Made by a program: the position numbers and the translations under genes
The notes under the pieces: generated by a model
Databases searched by the model: none
Told to the model about the DNA's origin: nothing
The model's input: the letters and a program-made list of their open reading frames with translations, nothing else
Source: Clostridia bacterium
GTDB lineage: Bacteria; Bacillota; Clostridia; Monoglobales; Firm-18
DNA length: 36,515 bases
Assembly: GCA_017397315.1 (NCBI GenBank)
Contig: JAFQJA010000015.1
Span: 1 to 36,515 of the forward strand
Direction: 5' to 3'
Shown: positions 6,720-15,860 of the stretch, piece by piece
Layout of the letters: each line of letters begins with the position of its first letter
How positions within the stretch are numbered: position 1 is the stretch's first letter

Positions 6720-9328
6720 TGTAAGTTTTTTAGTCCTTCCAAAACTTTGTCAAGCATTTCTTTGTATTTTTCGCCTTTTTCTCTTTCTGCATCAATTACG
6801 GCTTTAGGCGCTTTTGCTACAAAGCCTTCGTTTGAAAGTTTCTTTTCAACTCTTAATATCTCACCTTCAAGTTTTACTTTCTCCTGAGTCAGTCTTGCAA
6901 TTTCTTTTTCTTTATCAATAAGGTCTCCCTGAGGCATAAATATTTCTGCACCTTCAGTTACCAATGATATGCAGTTTTCTTCTATGCCGTCTTTAGAAGA
7001 TGTAACCAACACGCTGTCAGCCCATGCCAACTTTTTGAAGAATGCTTCTCCGTTTTTGAAAACCGTTTCTTTTTGTGTAACTATGATGATTTTTGCTTTC
7101 TTTGATGGCGGTACATTCATTTCACTTCTGATGTTTCTTATCGCCTTTATAGCAGATTTAATCATTTCTATGTTTTCTACATCCTGCTTGAAGATTAGGT
7201 CTTCTTTATACTCGCACCAAGGCGTAATAATAAGTGCTTGTTTATCTGTTACAGGCAAGTAACTGTATATTTCTTCTGTGATAAACGGCATAAATGGGTG
7301 CAACAGTTTAAGCACATTTGAAAGTACATATACAAGTACATTCTGCGGGTTGTTTTCTGTTCCCATTCTTGGTTTAACAAGTTCTATATACCAGTCGCAG
7401 AATTCGTCCCATATAAAGTCGTAAAGGTTTTGTACCGCAACGCCTAGTTCAAATTTATCAAGGTTGTCAGTTACCTTTTTAACAAGGTCGTTAAATTTAC
7501 TTAATATCCATTTGTCTTCAGGCATTAAGTTTTGTGGCAAAATGTCAGTTGCACTGTCGTTCAAATTCATAAGTACAAAGCGGGATGCGTTCCAGATTTT
7601 ATTAGCAAAGTTACGGCTTGCTTCTACTCTTTCTTCGTAAAATCTCATATCGTTGCCCGGTGAGTTGCCTGTTGCAAGAGTAAATCTCAAAGCGTCTGCA
7701 CCGTACTGGTCGATGATTTCAAGAGGGTCAATACCGTTGCCCAATGATTTACTCATTTTTCGACCTTTGCTATCTCGTACAAGTCCGTGAATAAGCACTG
7801 TTTCAAAGGGCTTTTGTTTCATATGTTCCATTCCGCTGAATATCATTCTTGATACCCAGAAGAAGATAATGTCGTAGCCTGTTACCAGAACATTTGTGGG
7901 ATAGAAGTATTCAAGTTCTTTTGTGCTGTCGGGCCAACCCATTGTTGCAAACGGCCACAATGCTGACGAGAACCATGTATCAAGCACATCTTCGTCCTGA
8001 TTAACTTTGCCTCCGCATTTCGGACATACTGTTATATCTGATTTTGAAACTATTGTTTCACCACAGTCCTGACAGTAGAATGCAGGAATTCTGTGTCCCC
8101 ACCACAACTGACGAGAAATACACCAGTCGTGAACATTTTCCATCCAGTTAGTATATGTTTTTGAAAATCTGTCCGGAACAAATTTGATTTCCCCGTCATT
8201 TACTACTTTTAGTGCATCTTTTGCAAGAGGTTCCATTTTAACGAACCACTGTTTTGAAGTTATGGGTTCAACTGTTGTACCGCATCTGTAACATTGTCCT
8301 ACATTGTGAGAATGTTCTTCAACTTTAACAAGAAGGCCCAGATTATCTAAATCTTCAACTATCGCTTTTCTTGCTTTGTATCTGTCCATACCGCAGTATT
8401 TTCCGCCATAACTGTTTACTTTAGCATCATCATCTAAAACTTTAATCTGTTCTAAGTTGTGTCTTAAACCGACTTCAAAGTCGTTAGGGTCGTGAGCAGG
8501 AGTGATTTTAACACAGCCTGTGCCGAATTCCTTGTCAACATATTCGTCTGCTATTAGCGGAATTTCTCTGTTTACCAACGGCAATATTAAAGTTTTACCT
8601 ACCAAATGTTTGTATCTTTCATCATCAGGGTGTACTGCAACAGCAGTATCGCCAAGCAATGTTTCAGGACGGGTTGTTGCAATAATTACATACTCGTCGC
8701 TGTCTTTGAACATATATTTAATGTGCCAGAAATGACCTGCTTGTTCTTCATACTCAACTTCTGCGTCAGATAGTGCAGTTGTACAGCAGGGGCACCAGTT
8801 TATAATTCTGTTGCCCTGATAGATAAGACCTTTTTCATAAAGGTTAACAAATACTTCTTTTACGGCTTTTGAATACTGCTCGTCCATTGTGAAACGCTCT
8901 CTTTCCCAATCACATGAACTTCCGAGTTTTTTGAGTTGACTAATAATTCTTGAACCGTAGTTTTCTTTCCAGTCCCAGACTTTTTCTAAAAACTTTTCTC
9001 TTCCCAGGTCGTATCTGGTGGTGCCGTCTTGATTTCTTAATGCTTCCTCAACTTTGATTTGTGTAGCAATACCGGCATGGTCTGTTCCGGGCATCCACAA
9101 AGTTTCCTCGCCTTTTTGACGGTGGTATCTTATTAAAATATCCTGCAAAGTTTCGTCAAGAGCATGTCCCATATGCAACTGTCCGGTTACATTCGGGGGA
9201 GGAATAACGATAGTAAAAGGTTTTTTATCAGGGTTTGGTTCTGCATGAAAATAGTTACCGTCAACCCACGATTTATAAATTCTATCTTCAACATCTTTTG
9301 GATTGTACTTCGTCTCCAAATTATTCAT
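6716..9328 (-). CDS. valS: Valyl-tRNA synthetase
   Basis: A class I synthetase that charges tRNA(Val) and edits mischarged threonine. The 870-residue product has the HIGH-type motif as HMGH (52-55), the KMSKS motif near residue 520, and the valine-specific CP1 editing insertion with [18 protein letters not shown]. Two knuckles, CPCC and CQDCG/CPKCGG, are visible. The last 70 residues form the lysine/glutamate-rich coiled coil typical of ValRS. I start at the ATG at 9328 ([10 protein letters not shown]), with GGAAGGAAG upstream; an in-frame ATG eight codons earlier lacks a site. Its leader is only about 30 bases, so no T-box is present, unlike many clostridial valS genes. Confidence 0.96.
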   Translation of the reverse strand: MNNLETKYNPKDVEDRIYKSWVDGNYFHAEPNPDKKPFTIVIPPPNVTGQLHMGHALDETLQDILIRYHRQKGEETLWMPGTDHAGIATQIKVEEALRNQDGTTRYDLGREKFLEKVWDWKENYGSRIISQLKKLGSSCDWERERFTMDEQYSKAVKEVFVNLYEKGLIYQGNRIINWCPCCTTALSDAEVEYEEQAGHFWHIKYMFKDSDEYVIIATTRPETLLGDTAVAVHPDDERYKHLVGKTLILPLVNREIPLIADEYVDKEFGTGCVKITPAHDPNDFEVGLRHNLEQIKVLDDDAKVNSYGGKYCGMDRYKARKAIVEDLDNLGLLVKVEEHSHNVGQCYRCGTTVEPITSKQWFVKMEPLAKDALKVVNDGEIKFVPDRFSKTYTNWMENVHDWCISRQLWWGHRIPAFYCQDCGETIVSKSDITVCPKCGGKVNQDEDVLDTWFSSALWPFATMGWPDSTKELEYFYPTNVLVTGYDIIFFWVSRMIFSGMEHMKQKPFETVLIHGLVRDSKGRKMSKSLGNGIDPLEIIDQYGADALRFTLATGNSPGNDMRFYEERVEASRNFANKIWNASRFVLMNLNDSATDILPQNLMPEDKWILSKFNDLVKKVTDNLDKFELGVAVQNLYDFIWDEFCDWYIELVKPRMGTENNPQNVLVYVLSNVLKLLHPFMPFITEEIYSYLPVTDKQALIITPWCEYKEDLIFKQDVENIEMIKSAIKAIRNIRSEMNVPPSKKAKIIIVTQKETVFKNGEAFFKKLAWADSVLVTSSKDGIEENCISLVTEGAEIFMPQGDLIDKEKEIARLTQEKVKLEGEILRVEKKLSNEGFVAKAPKAVIDAEREKGEKYKEMLDKVLEGLKNLQ

Positions 9329-9365
9329 TATTTTACTTCCTTCCGTAAACAAAAATATTCAATAT

Positions 9366-9395
9366 ATTATATAACATTTGCCGGCATTAAGTCAA
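9366..9395 (-). promoter_or_regulatory. Promoter of valS-folC
   Basis: On the minus strand TTGACT (9390-9395) and TATAAT (9366-9371) are 18 bases apart. The predicted transcript starts about 30 bases before the valS ATG, too close for a T-box leader. Confidence 0.75.
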
Positions 9396-9431
9396 TAGCA
9401 AATGAGGAAAACATTTGTAATATTCTTGTTA

Positions 9432-9460
9432 TTGAATTAAGTTTTTATTGGTGATATAAT
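9432..9460 (+). promoter_or_regulatory. Promoter of the YcdB/SLH-like gene and pncB
   Basis: TTGAAT (9432-9437), 17 bases, TATAAT (9455-9460). The ribosome binding site AAAGGAGGTG follows within 20 bases, so the leader is very short. It is divergent from the valS promoter. Confidence 0.8.
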
Positions 9461-9484
9461 AAAGTAAATAAAGGAGGTGTAGTT

Positions 9485-10837
9485 GTGAAAAAGTTAATAG
9501 CCTTTTTAATTGTGATATTTACTGTAAATATCTGTGTCTTTGCTGACACTTTTGATTTTTCGTTTATAAAAGAAAAAATTGATGTCCCTGACAACTACAC
9601 TGCTTTTACCAGTTGGCATGATATTGCAGATGATGTAAACTACATTTTATCCTGGTCGGGAGACGATGCAGACGGCGGTGTTTTGACCGTTGTTGCGGAC
9701 AGTCAGATGAGAATTATATCATACTCAAAATATGAATACGGAAAGTATATGGGAAATAATAATATATCTTCCATAGACTATAATAAGGCGGTTGCGATTG
9801 CAACTGAATTTATTAAGAAAACAGCACCTGAATTTTATGATAAACTTGTGCTGGTGAAACAAAGCAATTATATTGCAAGAAACAACGAAAATTATGATGT
9901 CTTGTTTTACAGATACGAGAACGATATACCGTGTTACAGCGACTATGTAACAGTATCGGTTAATGCTTATACTAAAGAGCCTGTTGAATACAACGCCCAC
10001 TGGACTGATTGCGAGCGAATTTCGCCGTCATACAGAACAATAGCCAAAAGTAAAGCAAGCGAGTTGTATTTTGAAAAAATAGGTGTAAAACTGTCGGAAA
10101 GTTTTGGCGGACTTATATATTCTATACACAAGGGGAAATACATAAACGCATACACCGGTAATTTAATAAGTTTAAATGAGGCTGATGCAGACGCAGAGGG
10201 AACAGCGGTTTTGTCTTCCGAAGAAGCGTATGTTTTGATGCTTAAGAACTGCAACTTTTCTTTGCAATACATACCGTTTGTTGCAAATGAAAGGATGGAA
10301 TTCCGTGCAGTTTATGGTTTTGAACCTACATATCCGGTAAATATTGATGCTACTTACGGATATTTGTGCACATCAAACGGCGAACCATACAAAATTGCTT
10401 CTGAGAAAAAGTACAACGACATTGACAAATGCAGTTCTAAAAAACAGATAAATACATTGCTGTTAGCCGGTATAACTCCTTTTACCGACGAAAACTTCCT
10501 GCCCGATTGTTATGTTACAAAAACGGAATTTGCAAGAATGATTTTTCTTGCCTTCGGACAAGAAGCAACGGTTTACGGCGAAGAATTTATAACGCACGAG
10601 CAGGCCATAGAGCAGTTAATTAACGCTTTAGGCTATGGAGAAATTGCTTATTTGCCTGACACCTACAGAGTTGATTTTATTGACGGCGAACATATTGCGG
10701 AAGAATTGGTCGGATGCGTATCAATTGCTCAGGGGTTAGAAATAATAAAAGGGAACGCATTTTTGCCTAAAAGCAATTCAACCCGAGCATATTGTACTGA
10801 AATTATTTATAATGCGATTGCCGATAAAGCAGATTAA
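9485..10837 (+). CDS. Secreted protein with YcdB/YcdC-like region and degenerate SLH-like C-terminus
   Basis: The 450-residue product starts at a GTG after AAAGGAGGTG and has a signal peptide (MKK, hydrophobic core 4-18, cleavage near A20). Residues about 40-250 resemble YcdB/YcdC and PepSY-type repeats: WSGDDADGGVLTVVADSQ, KAVAIATEFIKKTAPEFYDKL, then YENDIPCYSDYVTVSVNAYTKEPVEY. Residues about 320-450 look like weak SLH repeats (AGITPFTDENFLPDCYVTKTEFARM, LPKSNSTRAYCTEIIYNAI), which would hold it to the cell wall. The function of YcdB/YcdC domains is not established; a peptidase-inhibitor-like or wall role is often guessed. It sits 17 bases before pncB, presumably cotranscribed, with no obvious functional link. 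Confidence 0.75.
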   Translation: MKKLIAFLIVIFTVNICVFADTFDFSFIKEKIDVPDNYTAFTSWHDIADDVNYILSWSGDDADGGVLTVVADSQMRIISYSKYEYGKYMGNNNISSIDYNKAVAIATEFIKKTAPEFYDKLVLVKQSNYIARNNENYDVLFYRYENDIPCYSDYVTVSVNAYTKEPVEYNAHWTDCERISPSYRTIAKSKASELYFEKIGVKLSESFGGLIYSIHKGKYINAYTGNLISLNEADADAEGTAVLSSEEAYVLMLKNCNFSLQYIPFVANERMEFRAVYGFEPTYPVNIDATYGYLCTSNGEPYKIASEKKYNDIDKCSSKKQINTLLLAGITPFTDENFLPDCYVTKTEFARMIFLAFGQEATVYGEEFITHEQAIEQLINALGYGEIAYLPDTYRVDFIDGEHIAEELVGCVSIAQGLEIIKGNAFLPKSNSTRAYCTEIIYNAIADKAD

Positions 10838-10854
10838 GAAAGGACAGGTATCGA

Positions 10855-12282
10855 ATGAGAGTTAATCTAACCATGTTGGCTGATTTTTATGAACTGACAA
10901 TGGCCAACGGATATTTCCGTCAGGGGATAGGCGATAAAACCGCATACTTCGAAATGTTTTTCAGAAAAGTTCCTGACGGCGGAGGTTTTGCTATTACTGC
11001 AGGGCTTCAACAATTAACTGAATATCTTGACAATCTGCATTTTGACGATAATGATATAGAATTTTTAAGAAGTAAAAATATGTTTGATGAAGATTTTTTA
11101 CATTATCTTAGAAATTTCGAATTTAAGTGTGATGTGTGGGCTGTTCCTGAAGGAACGCCTGTTTTCCCCGGTGAGCCTTTGGTTATAGTACGAGGACCTG
11201 TTATTCAGGCTCAGTTTATAGAAACAATGATTTTGTTGTCAATTAATCATCAGTCGCTTATTGCTACTAAGGCTCAAAGAATAGTGAGAGCCGCAAACGG
11301 CAGACCGGTTATGGAGTTTGGTTCACGCCGTGCTCAAGGTTATGACGGTGCGGTTTACGGTGCCCGTGCTGCATTTATCGGCGGTTGTTCAGGTACTGCG
11401 TGTACTATATGCGAACAGAATTTCGGTATTCCTGCACTTGGTACGATGGCTCACAGTTGGGTGCAACTTTTCCCCGACGAATATTCTGCTTTTTGTGCCT
11501 ATGCCTCAATTTATCCCAATGATTGCACTTTACTTATTGATACTTACAATGTGTTAAAATCAGGTCTTCCAAATGCAATAAAAGTACACAAAGAAGTTCT
11601 GGAACCAAACGGAAGTTATTTAAAGGGTGTAAGAATTGACAGCGGTGATATTGCTTACTTAACTAAAAAAATAAGAAAAGAATTAGATGATGCAGGTCTT
11701 ACAAAGTGCAAAATCGTTGTGTCTAATTCTTTGGACGAATATATTATCAGAGATACATTGATGCAAGGGGCTTGTATTGACAGTTTTGGTGTAGGGGAAA
11801 GGCTTATTACTTCTCGTTCAGAGCCTGTTTTCGGCGGTGTTTACAAACTGACTGCGATTGAATCGGGTGGGGAAATAGTACCTAAAATTAAAATAAGTGA
11901 AAATGTTTCAAAAATTACTTTGCCCGGATTTAAAAATTTATACAGACTGTTTACTACTGATAACAAGGCGATTGCTGATGTAATTACTTTGCACGATGAA
12001 GTAATTGACGACACTAAGCCGTACACGATTTTCCACCCTCAGTACACATGGAAGAAGAAAGAGTTAAAGAATTTCAAGGCTAAGAAACTTTTAAAAGAGA
12101 TTTATGTCAAAGGTAAAAGAGTGTATGACAATCCCGATATTAAAGATATTAAGAAATACTGCAGTGAACAGGTAGATACTTTGTGGGATGAAGTCAAAAG
12201 ATTTGAAAACCCCCACGGATACTATGTTGATTTATCACAGAAACTGTGGGATGTTAAAAATGAATTAATTAACAAGTTCTGA
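10855..12282 (+). CDS. pncB: Nicotinate phosphoribosyltransferase
   Basis: This enzyme makes nicotinate mononucleotide from nicotinate and PRPP, with ATP, in NAD salvage. The 475-residue product has the family N-terminus LTMLADFYELTMANGYF, the substrate-binding EFGSRRAQGYDGAVYGARAA segment (155-173), GTMAHSW with the His (200) that is phosphorylated in the family, and RIDSGD near 260 for the phosphoribosyl site. AAGGACAGG precedes the ATG. It matches the longer Firmicutes form. A strong terminator follows. Its placement behind a wall protein is unusual, but NAD salvage itself is ordinary. Confidence 0.95.
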   Translation: MRVNLTMLADFYELTMANGYFRQGIGDKTAYFEMFFRKVPDGGGFAITAGLQQLTEYLDNLHFDDNDIEFLRSKNMFDEDFLHYLRNFEFKCDVWAVPEGTPVFPGEPLVIVRGPVIQAQFIETMILLSINHQSLIATKAQRIVRAANGRPVMEFGSRRAQGYDGAVYGARAAFIGGCSGTACTICEQNFGIPALGTMAHSWVQLFPDEYSAFCAYASIYPNDCTLLIDTYNVLKSGLPNAIKVHKEVLEPNGSYLKGVRIDSGDIAYLTKKIRKELDDAGLTKCKIVVSNSLDEYIIRDTLMQGACIDSFGVGERLITSRSEPVFGGVYKLTAIESGGEIVPKIKISENVSKITLPGFKNLYRLFTTDNKAIADVITLHDEVIDDTKPYTIFHPQYTWKKKELKNFKAKKLLKEIYVKGKRVYDNPDIKDIKKYCSEQVDTLWDEVKRFENPHGYYVDLSQKLWDVKNELINKF

Positions 12283-12289
12283 TAAAAGA

Positions 12290-12320
12290 AAAAACCCGAA
12301 ATTTTTCGGGTTTTTGTTTT
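12290..12320. terminator. Bidirectional terminator between pncB and rpmB
   Basis: Stem 12290-12301 (AAAAACCCGAAA) pairs with 12304-12315 across a two-base TT gap, so the real loop is slightly larger. A T-rich tract follows on the plus strand and an A-rich one precedes it, so it can serve both convergent genes. Confidence 0.85.
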
Positions 12321-12326
12321 TTAAAA

Positions 12327-12542
12327 TTATTCTGCCTGTTCAACAAATGTATTGCCGTAACCGCGTTCAACTTTGCCCGAACGCAAGCAACGGGTGCAAA
12401 CATAAACTCTTTTATGTTCACCGTTTACAATCGCTCTTACTCTTCTGATGTTTGGTTTCCACATTTTGTTGCTTCTTCTGTGTGAGTGGCTCACTTTTAT
12501 ACCGAAAGAAACACTTTTATTACAAATTTCGCATTTTGCCAT
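12327..12542 (-). CDS. rpmB: 50S ribosomal protein L28
   Basis: The 71-residue product contains the L28 signature SHSHRRSNKMWKPNIRRVR and two cysteine pairs, CEIC (4-7) and CTRC in the VCTRCLRSGKV segment, so it is the zinc-binding form. The C-terminus GNTFVEQAE extends slightly past the usual length of about 62. I start at the ATG at 12542, preceded by GAGGAGGTGCC; the longer open frame has no other good site. It is monocistronic, with its own promoter and a shared terminator. Confidence 0.95.
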   Translation of the reverse strand: MAKCEICNKSVSFGIKVSHSHRRSNKMWKPNIRRVRAIVNGEHKRVYVCTRCLRSGKVERGYGNTFVEQAE

Positions 12543-12601
12543 TTTCGGCACCTCCTCATATATTAAGTAAAAATTATTAACTATTTTAATCAGCGAATAA
12601 T

Positions 12602-12630
12602 ATTCTACCACAAAAAATCAATAAATGCAA
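12602..12630 (-). promoter_or_regulatory. Promoter of rpmB
   Basis: On the minus strand TTGCAT (12625-12630), 17 bases, TAGAAT (12602-12607), about 60 bases upstream of the L28 start. Confidence 0.7.
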
Positions 12631-12663
12631 TAGTTTTTTAAAAAAATTTTAAAATATTATTTG

Positions 12664-12692
12664 TTGACTTTAATACTTTGGTATGATACAAT
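12664..12692 (+). promoter_or_regulatory. Promoter driving the cobalamin riboswitch operon
   Basis: TTGACT (12664-12669), 17 bases, TACAAT (12687-12692). Transcription would start near 12699, just before the 5' arm of the riboswitch closing stem. Confidence 0.7.
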
Positions 12693-12708
12693 TTTGGTAT
12701 TCACAAAA

Positions 12709-12967
12709 TGTGTCTTTTATAGCGTAAGCAGATACTGATCGGCTTCTGGCTATATTAGGTGAAAAGAGAATCAGGTGAGAATCCTGAACGGACCTGCCGC
12801 TGTATGCACCGAAGATTTTATACTTGGCGACGAAAGTCGGTCACTGGGAAACTGGGAAGGCAAAGTATAAAACCGTTTTTTATAAGGTGTGAGTCAGAAG
12901 ACCTGCATTTTCGTTGCTTTTTTGCAATGTTTATTTACTGTGCCGGTAAATAAAGTGGACTGACACA
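12709..12967 (+). ncRNA. Cobalamin (B12) riboswitch
   Basis: The conserved core is present in order: GGTGAAAAGAGAATC with the GGTGAGAATCC hairpin, then CGGACCTGCCGCTGTATGC, GTCACTGGGAAACTGGGAAGG, and the B12 box GTGAGTCAGAAGACCTGC near 12889-12906. A following hairpin, TTTATTTAC / GGTAAATAAA with TGTGCC loop, fits the kissing-loop stem P13. A closing stem TGTGTC (12709-12714) with GACACA (12962-12967) sets the limits. The aptamer is followed at once by an intrinsic terminator (12978-13009), so B12 binding most likely ends transcription of the two surface-protein genes. Whether it prefers adenosyl- or methylcobalamin cannot be told by eye. Confidence 0.95.
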
Positions 12968-12977
12968 GAGAATACAG

Positions 12978-13009
12978 CTGCGTCAATTAATAATTGTCGC
13001 AGTTTTTTT
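12978..13009 (+). terminator. Riboswitch expression-platform terminator
   Basis: The stem pairs CTGCGTCAATT (12978-12988) with AATTGTCGCAG (12992-13002), with one T-T mismatch and an AAT loop, followed by seven T residues. It lies between the aptamer and the SLH-protein gene, as expected for a transcription-attenuating B12 switch. Confidence 0.88.
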
Positions 13010-13041
13010 ATGTAAAGCTGCGAAAAAAGGAGAGGATAAAA

Positions 13042-15243
13042 ATGAAAAAAATTTTTGCAGTTTTACTTATGTTATGCGTATTAACGGGCACATTAAGCGG
13101 CATAACAGTATGGGCAGATGAACTTTCTGAAATCGTAACTGCAATTTCAGGAAGTTACAGCGTACAGGCAACAGAATGGGAACTATTTGATATGGCGGCA
13201 AACGGCATGTCGGGAAATCTTGTTTCTGATGATGTTGTTAATTATCTGAAGAATACGTCTGTCATGGTTCTTGACGAGGACAGGATAACAAATCTTGCTA
13301 AAGCATCCATTATTCTTACGGCTCTTGGCTTTGATGCCACAAAGATTACAGGGGCGAACGGAGAACTTGTAAGTATTATTGATAAAATTGCAGGTTATGA
13401 TGGTTTTGAAGGAATTAATGAGGCGATTTTTTCATTAATTGCTTATGATTGCGGAAACTATACGGTGGAAGCAGGGCTAACGCGAGAAACTATTATAGAT
13501 TACATTTTGGGTCTGGTTAACGCTGATGGCGGTTGGGCGTTAATGGAGGAAGATGAGTTCTCTGATCCGGATGTAACATCTATGGTTATATGGGCTCTTG
13601 CGCCTTATTATGATAGTTATACAGAAATAATTGACAATGCGGTTTTATGTCTCTCAAATATGCAACAAGAGGATGGGCAAGTTGCCTCCTGGGGAACAAA
13701 GAACAGTAATTCCGCAGCGGCAATCATTATAGCTCTTTCTTCTCTTGGAATAGACAGTGACCTCGATGTAAGGTTTATTAAAAATGATATAAGTATATTA
13801 GATGCCTTGTTGTCGTACAAAACTCCCGATAATATGTTCGGATATTCCGATAACACATACAATGGTATGGCAACAGAGCAGGGCTTCCGTGCATTAGTTG
13901 CATATAACAAATATAAGGAAAACGGTGCTTACAACATTTTCTCTATAGATTACGAACCACAGTTGCCCACCCAATCAAAAACAGTTTCATTAAGAATTGA
14001 AGGCGTCAGCGAAAACAAGTTGGATGTAGAAAATGAAACAGTTTCTTTTGACACTCAGAACATAACTGTTGCAGATGTAGTTAAGATTCTTGCGGGTAGC
14101 GATAATTATGTGTGTCAGGACACGGGATATGGTGAGTATTTTTCATCATTGTATGGCGACCAAGAAGGCACATTTAGAATTGACTATGACGGTTGGCAGT
14201 ACAGAGTAAACGGAGAAACACCAAGCGTTGGCGCATCAAGTTACTATGTAAAAGACAATGACGAGATATTGTTTTACTATGGCGGTATGGGTATTGCGTA
14301 CCCAAATTCACCTGTAATTACATATAATAATAAAATTGCTAAAATCGAATTTACTTATGAAAAAGTGTCCTACGGCGGAGCACCCGATTATGCAATGACA
14401 ATTACAACAGAACCTTTAACTGATGCAATTATTACAGTTGATGGTGCTCTTCGATATACAACAGACGAAAACGGTGCAATAGGTATTCCTTATAAAACAC
14501 TTAAAAACGGTATATACAGTTTGCAGGTATCGAAAGCCAATGACGATGGATTGCCTTTGGTTGTTAGATTTGATCCTGACTATGAAATTGAAATTAAACA
14601 CCCTATTTACAATAAACCAACACATCATACGGGCGGTGGTGGAGGTTCTTATGTGAAACCCGCAGAAACAATTAAGGAAGAAGTAAAAGATAAAGTGCAG
14701 AAAACTACATTTGCTGATTTAGGTAATACCCATTGGGCCTATACTTATATTGAGTATTTGACACAAAAAGGTGTTATTAATGGTAAAGAAAATAATAAAT
14801 TCTGTCCCGAAGATAATATTACAAGAGCAGAATATGTAACATTGTTATACAGACTGTCAGGTGAAGAAACTGAAGAAAACTCGGTTGTGTTTGACGATGT
14901 GTCTACAGATGATTGGTATTTTGATGCAGTAATGTGGGCGTTCAACAATAAAATTACAAACGGTGTTAATGCTACAGAATTTTGTCCTGACAACAACATT
15001 ACAAGGGAAGAGATGGCGGTTTTAACCGTAAGATTTTTGGATTATTCAGGCAAAACGCTGACAAACAACGGGCAGGACAAGCAGTTTAACGACCAGGATG
15101 ATATATCGGGCTGGGCAGTAGCTGCAGTCGAAATTTTGCAAAATGCCGAGGTTTTAAACGGAGACGGTGATTATAACTTTAATCCTTTAAACGGTTCAAC
15201 AAGAGCAGAAACTGCCAAAATTCTGTATCTGATAACAAAATAA
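13042..15243 (+). CDS. S-layer-anchored transcobalamin-like corrinoid-binding protein (toroid, DUF4430-like, three SLH)
   Basis: The 733-residue product is exported (signal peptide about 1-25, ending VWA-DE). Residues about 40-300 form alpha-helical repeats of the alpha/alpha-toroid type (for example LGLVNADGGWALMEED, SNMQQEDGQVASWGTK, GMATEQGFRALVAY), as in terpene-cyclase and transcobalamin/intrinsic-factor folds. Residues about 313-411 match the transcobalamin C-terminal-like DUF4430 domain (VADVVKILA, GWQYRVNGETPSVGASSYYVKDNDEILFYYGG). A beta-rich module (420-518) and a GGGGG linker (about 530) lead to three SLH domains (555-605, 616-665, 681-733), which bind secondary wall polymer. AAAAGGAGAGG precedes the ATG at 13042. 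Control by a B12 riboswitch makes corrinoid capture at the cell surface the best reading; binding is inferred. Confidence 0.85.
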   Translation: MKKIFAVLLMLCVLTGTLSGITVWADELSEIVTAISGSYSVQATEWELFDMAANGMSGNLVSDDVVNYLKNTSVMVLDEDRITNLAKASIILTALGFDATKITGANGELVSIIDKIAGYDGFEGINEAIFSLIAYDCGNYTVEAGLTRETIIDYILGLVNADGGWALMEEDEFSDPDVTSMVIWALAPYYDSYTEIIDNAVLCLSNMQQEDGQVASWGTKNSNSAAAIIIALSSLGIDSDLDVRFIKNDISILDALLSYKTPDNMFGYSDNTYNGMATEQGFRALVAYNKYKENGAYNIFSIDYEPQLPTQSKTVSLRIEGVSENKLDVENETVSFDTQNITVADVVKILAGSDNYVCQDTGYGEYFSSLYGDQEGTFRIDYDGWQYRVNGETPSVGASSYYVKDNDEILFYYGGMGIAYPNSPVITYNNKIAKIEFTYEKVSYGGAPDYAMTITTEPLTDAIITVDGALRYTTDENGAIGIPYKTLKNGIYSLQVSKANDDGLPLVVRFDPDYEIEIKHPIYNKPTHHTGGGGGSYVKPAETIKEEVKDKVQKTTFADLGNTHWAYTYIEYLTQKGVINGKENNKFCPEDNITRAEYVTLLYRLSGEETEENSVVFDDVSTDDWYFDAVMWAFNNKITNGVNATEFCPDNNITREEMAVLTVRFLDYSGKTLTNNGQDKQFNDQDDISGWAVAAVEILQNAEVLNGDGDYNFNPLNGSTRAETAKILYLITK

Positions 15244-15252
15244 GGTGAGGTA

Positions 15253-15822
15253 ATGAAAAAGTACATATTATTACTGGTTGTATTTCTTTTTATATCAGGT
15301 TGTGGAAACAAACAGCAACCAATTGTTGAGACTCGGGTTGTAACTCCTGATATAACAGAAACAGAACAACCGCAAAAACAAGAAGTGGTTTCATTACCAT
15401 CAATAGTGACTGAAGAACCTGAGGTACAGCAAGAGGAGCAAAAGACATTATGCAGTCTGACTATTAAATGCAATACTGTATTTGATAATTTAGACAAATT
15501 GAAAAATGGGAAAGCAGAAATTATTCCTCAAAACGGCATTATGTATGAAAATAATAGGTTAACCTTTCAGGAAGGTGAAACGGTACTGGATGTTGTTGTA
15601 CGGGAAACCAAAAACAATAATATTGACATTGATTACACAACTTTTGGTAGTGCGTATATCAGAAGTATAGGAAGTCTGGCAGAGTTCGATTGCGGAGGAC
15701 AATCAGGCTGGCTTTACAGAGTTAACGGAGAAGTCGCAAATCTTGCAACAAATCAATATGTTATAAAAAATGGCGATATTATTGAACTGATTTATTCCTG
15801 CAAATTAGGAAAAGATATATAA
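15253..15822 (+). CDS. Lipoprotein with DUF4430 (transcobalamin C-terminal-like) domain
   Basis: The 189-residue product has a lipoprotein signal with lipobox FISG-C (Cys17), then a Gln/Glu/Pro-rich spacer to about residue 60. It ends in a DUF4430-like domain (about 67-186) with EGETVLDVVV, FDCGGQSGWLYRVNGEVANLATNQYVIKNGDIIELIYS. The same GW-YRVNGE and IKNGD / VKDNDE core occurs in the upstream SLH protein. The gene starts nine bases after that gene's stop with AGGTGAGG as ribosome binding site, so both are in the riboswitch operon. A membrane-bound acceptor that takes corrinoid from the wall-bound partner is the likely role, by inference. It lacks the toroid half of transcobalamin. Confidence 0.85.
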   Translation: MKKYILLLVVFLFISGCGNKQQPIVETRVVTPDITETEQPQKQEVVSLPSIVTEEPEVQQEEQKTLCSLTIKCNTVFDNLDKLKNGKAEIIPQNGIMYENNRLTFQEGETVLDVVVRETKNNNIDIDYTTFGSAYIRSIGSLAEFDCGGQSGWLYRVNGEVANLATNQYVIKNGDIIELIYSCKLGKDI

Positions 15823-15823
15823 A

Positions 15824-15860
15824 AAAAACAAGGTTGCGGCATAGCCGTAACCTTGTTTTT
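15824..15860. terminator. Bidirectional terminator between the B12 operon and radA
   Basis: A 17-bp stem pairs 15824-15840 with 15844-15860 around an ATA loop, with one G-T wobble. T runs lie on both strands. Its right arm overlaps the radA stop. Confidence 0.9.

Noticed and set aside
9329-9484. T-box leader expected for valS
   Set aside because: The promoter lies about 30 bases from the start codon, and no T-box sequence or specifier hairpin is present.
12759-12953. Open frame of 64 codons starting with ATTAGGTGAAAAGAG
   Set aside because: It lies wholly inside the cobalamin riboswitch and has no ribosome binding site; the RNA structure explains the conservation.
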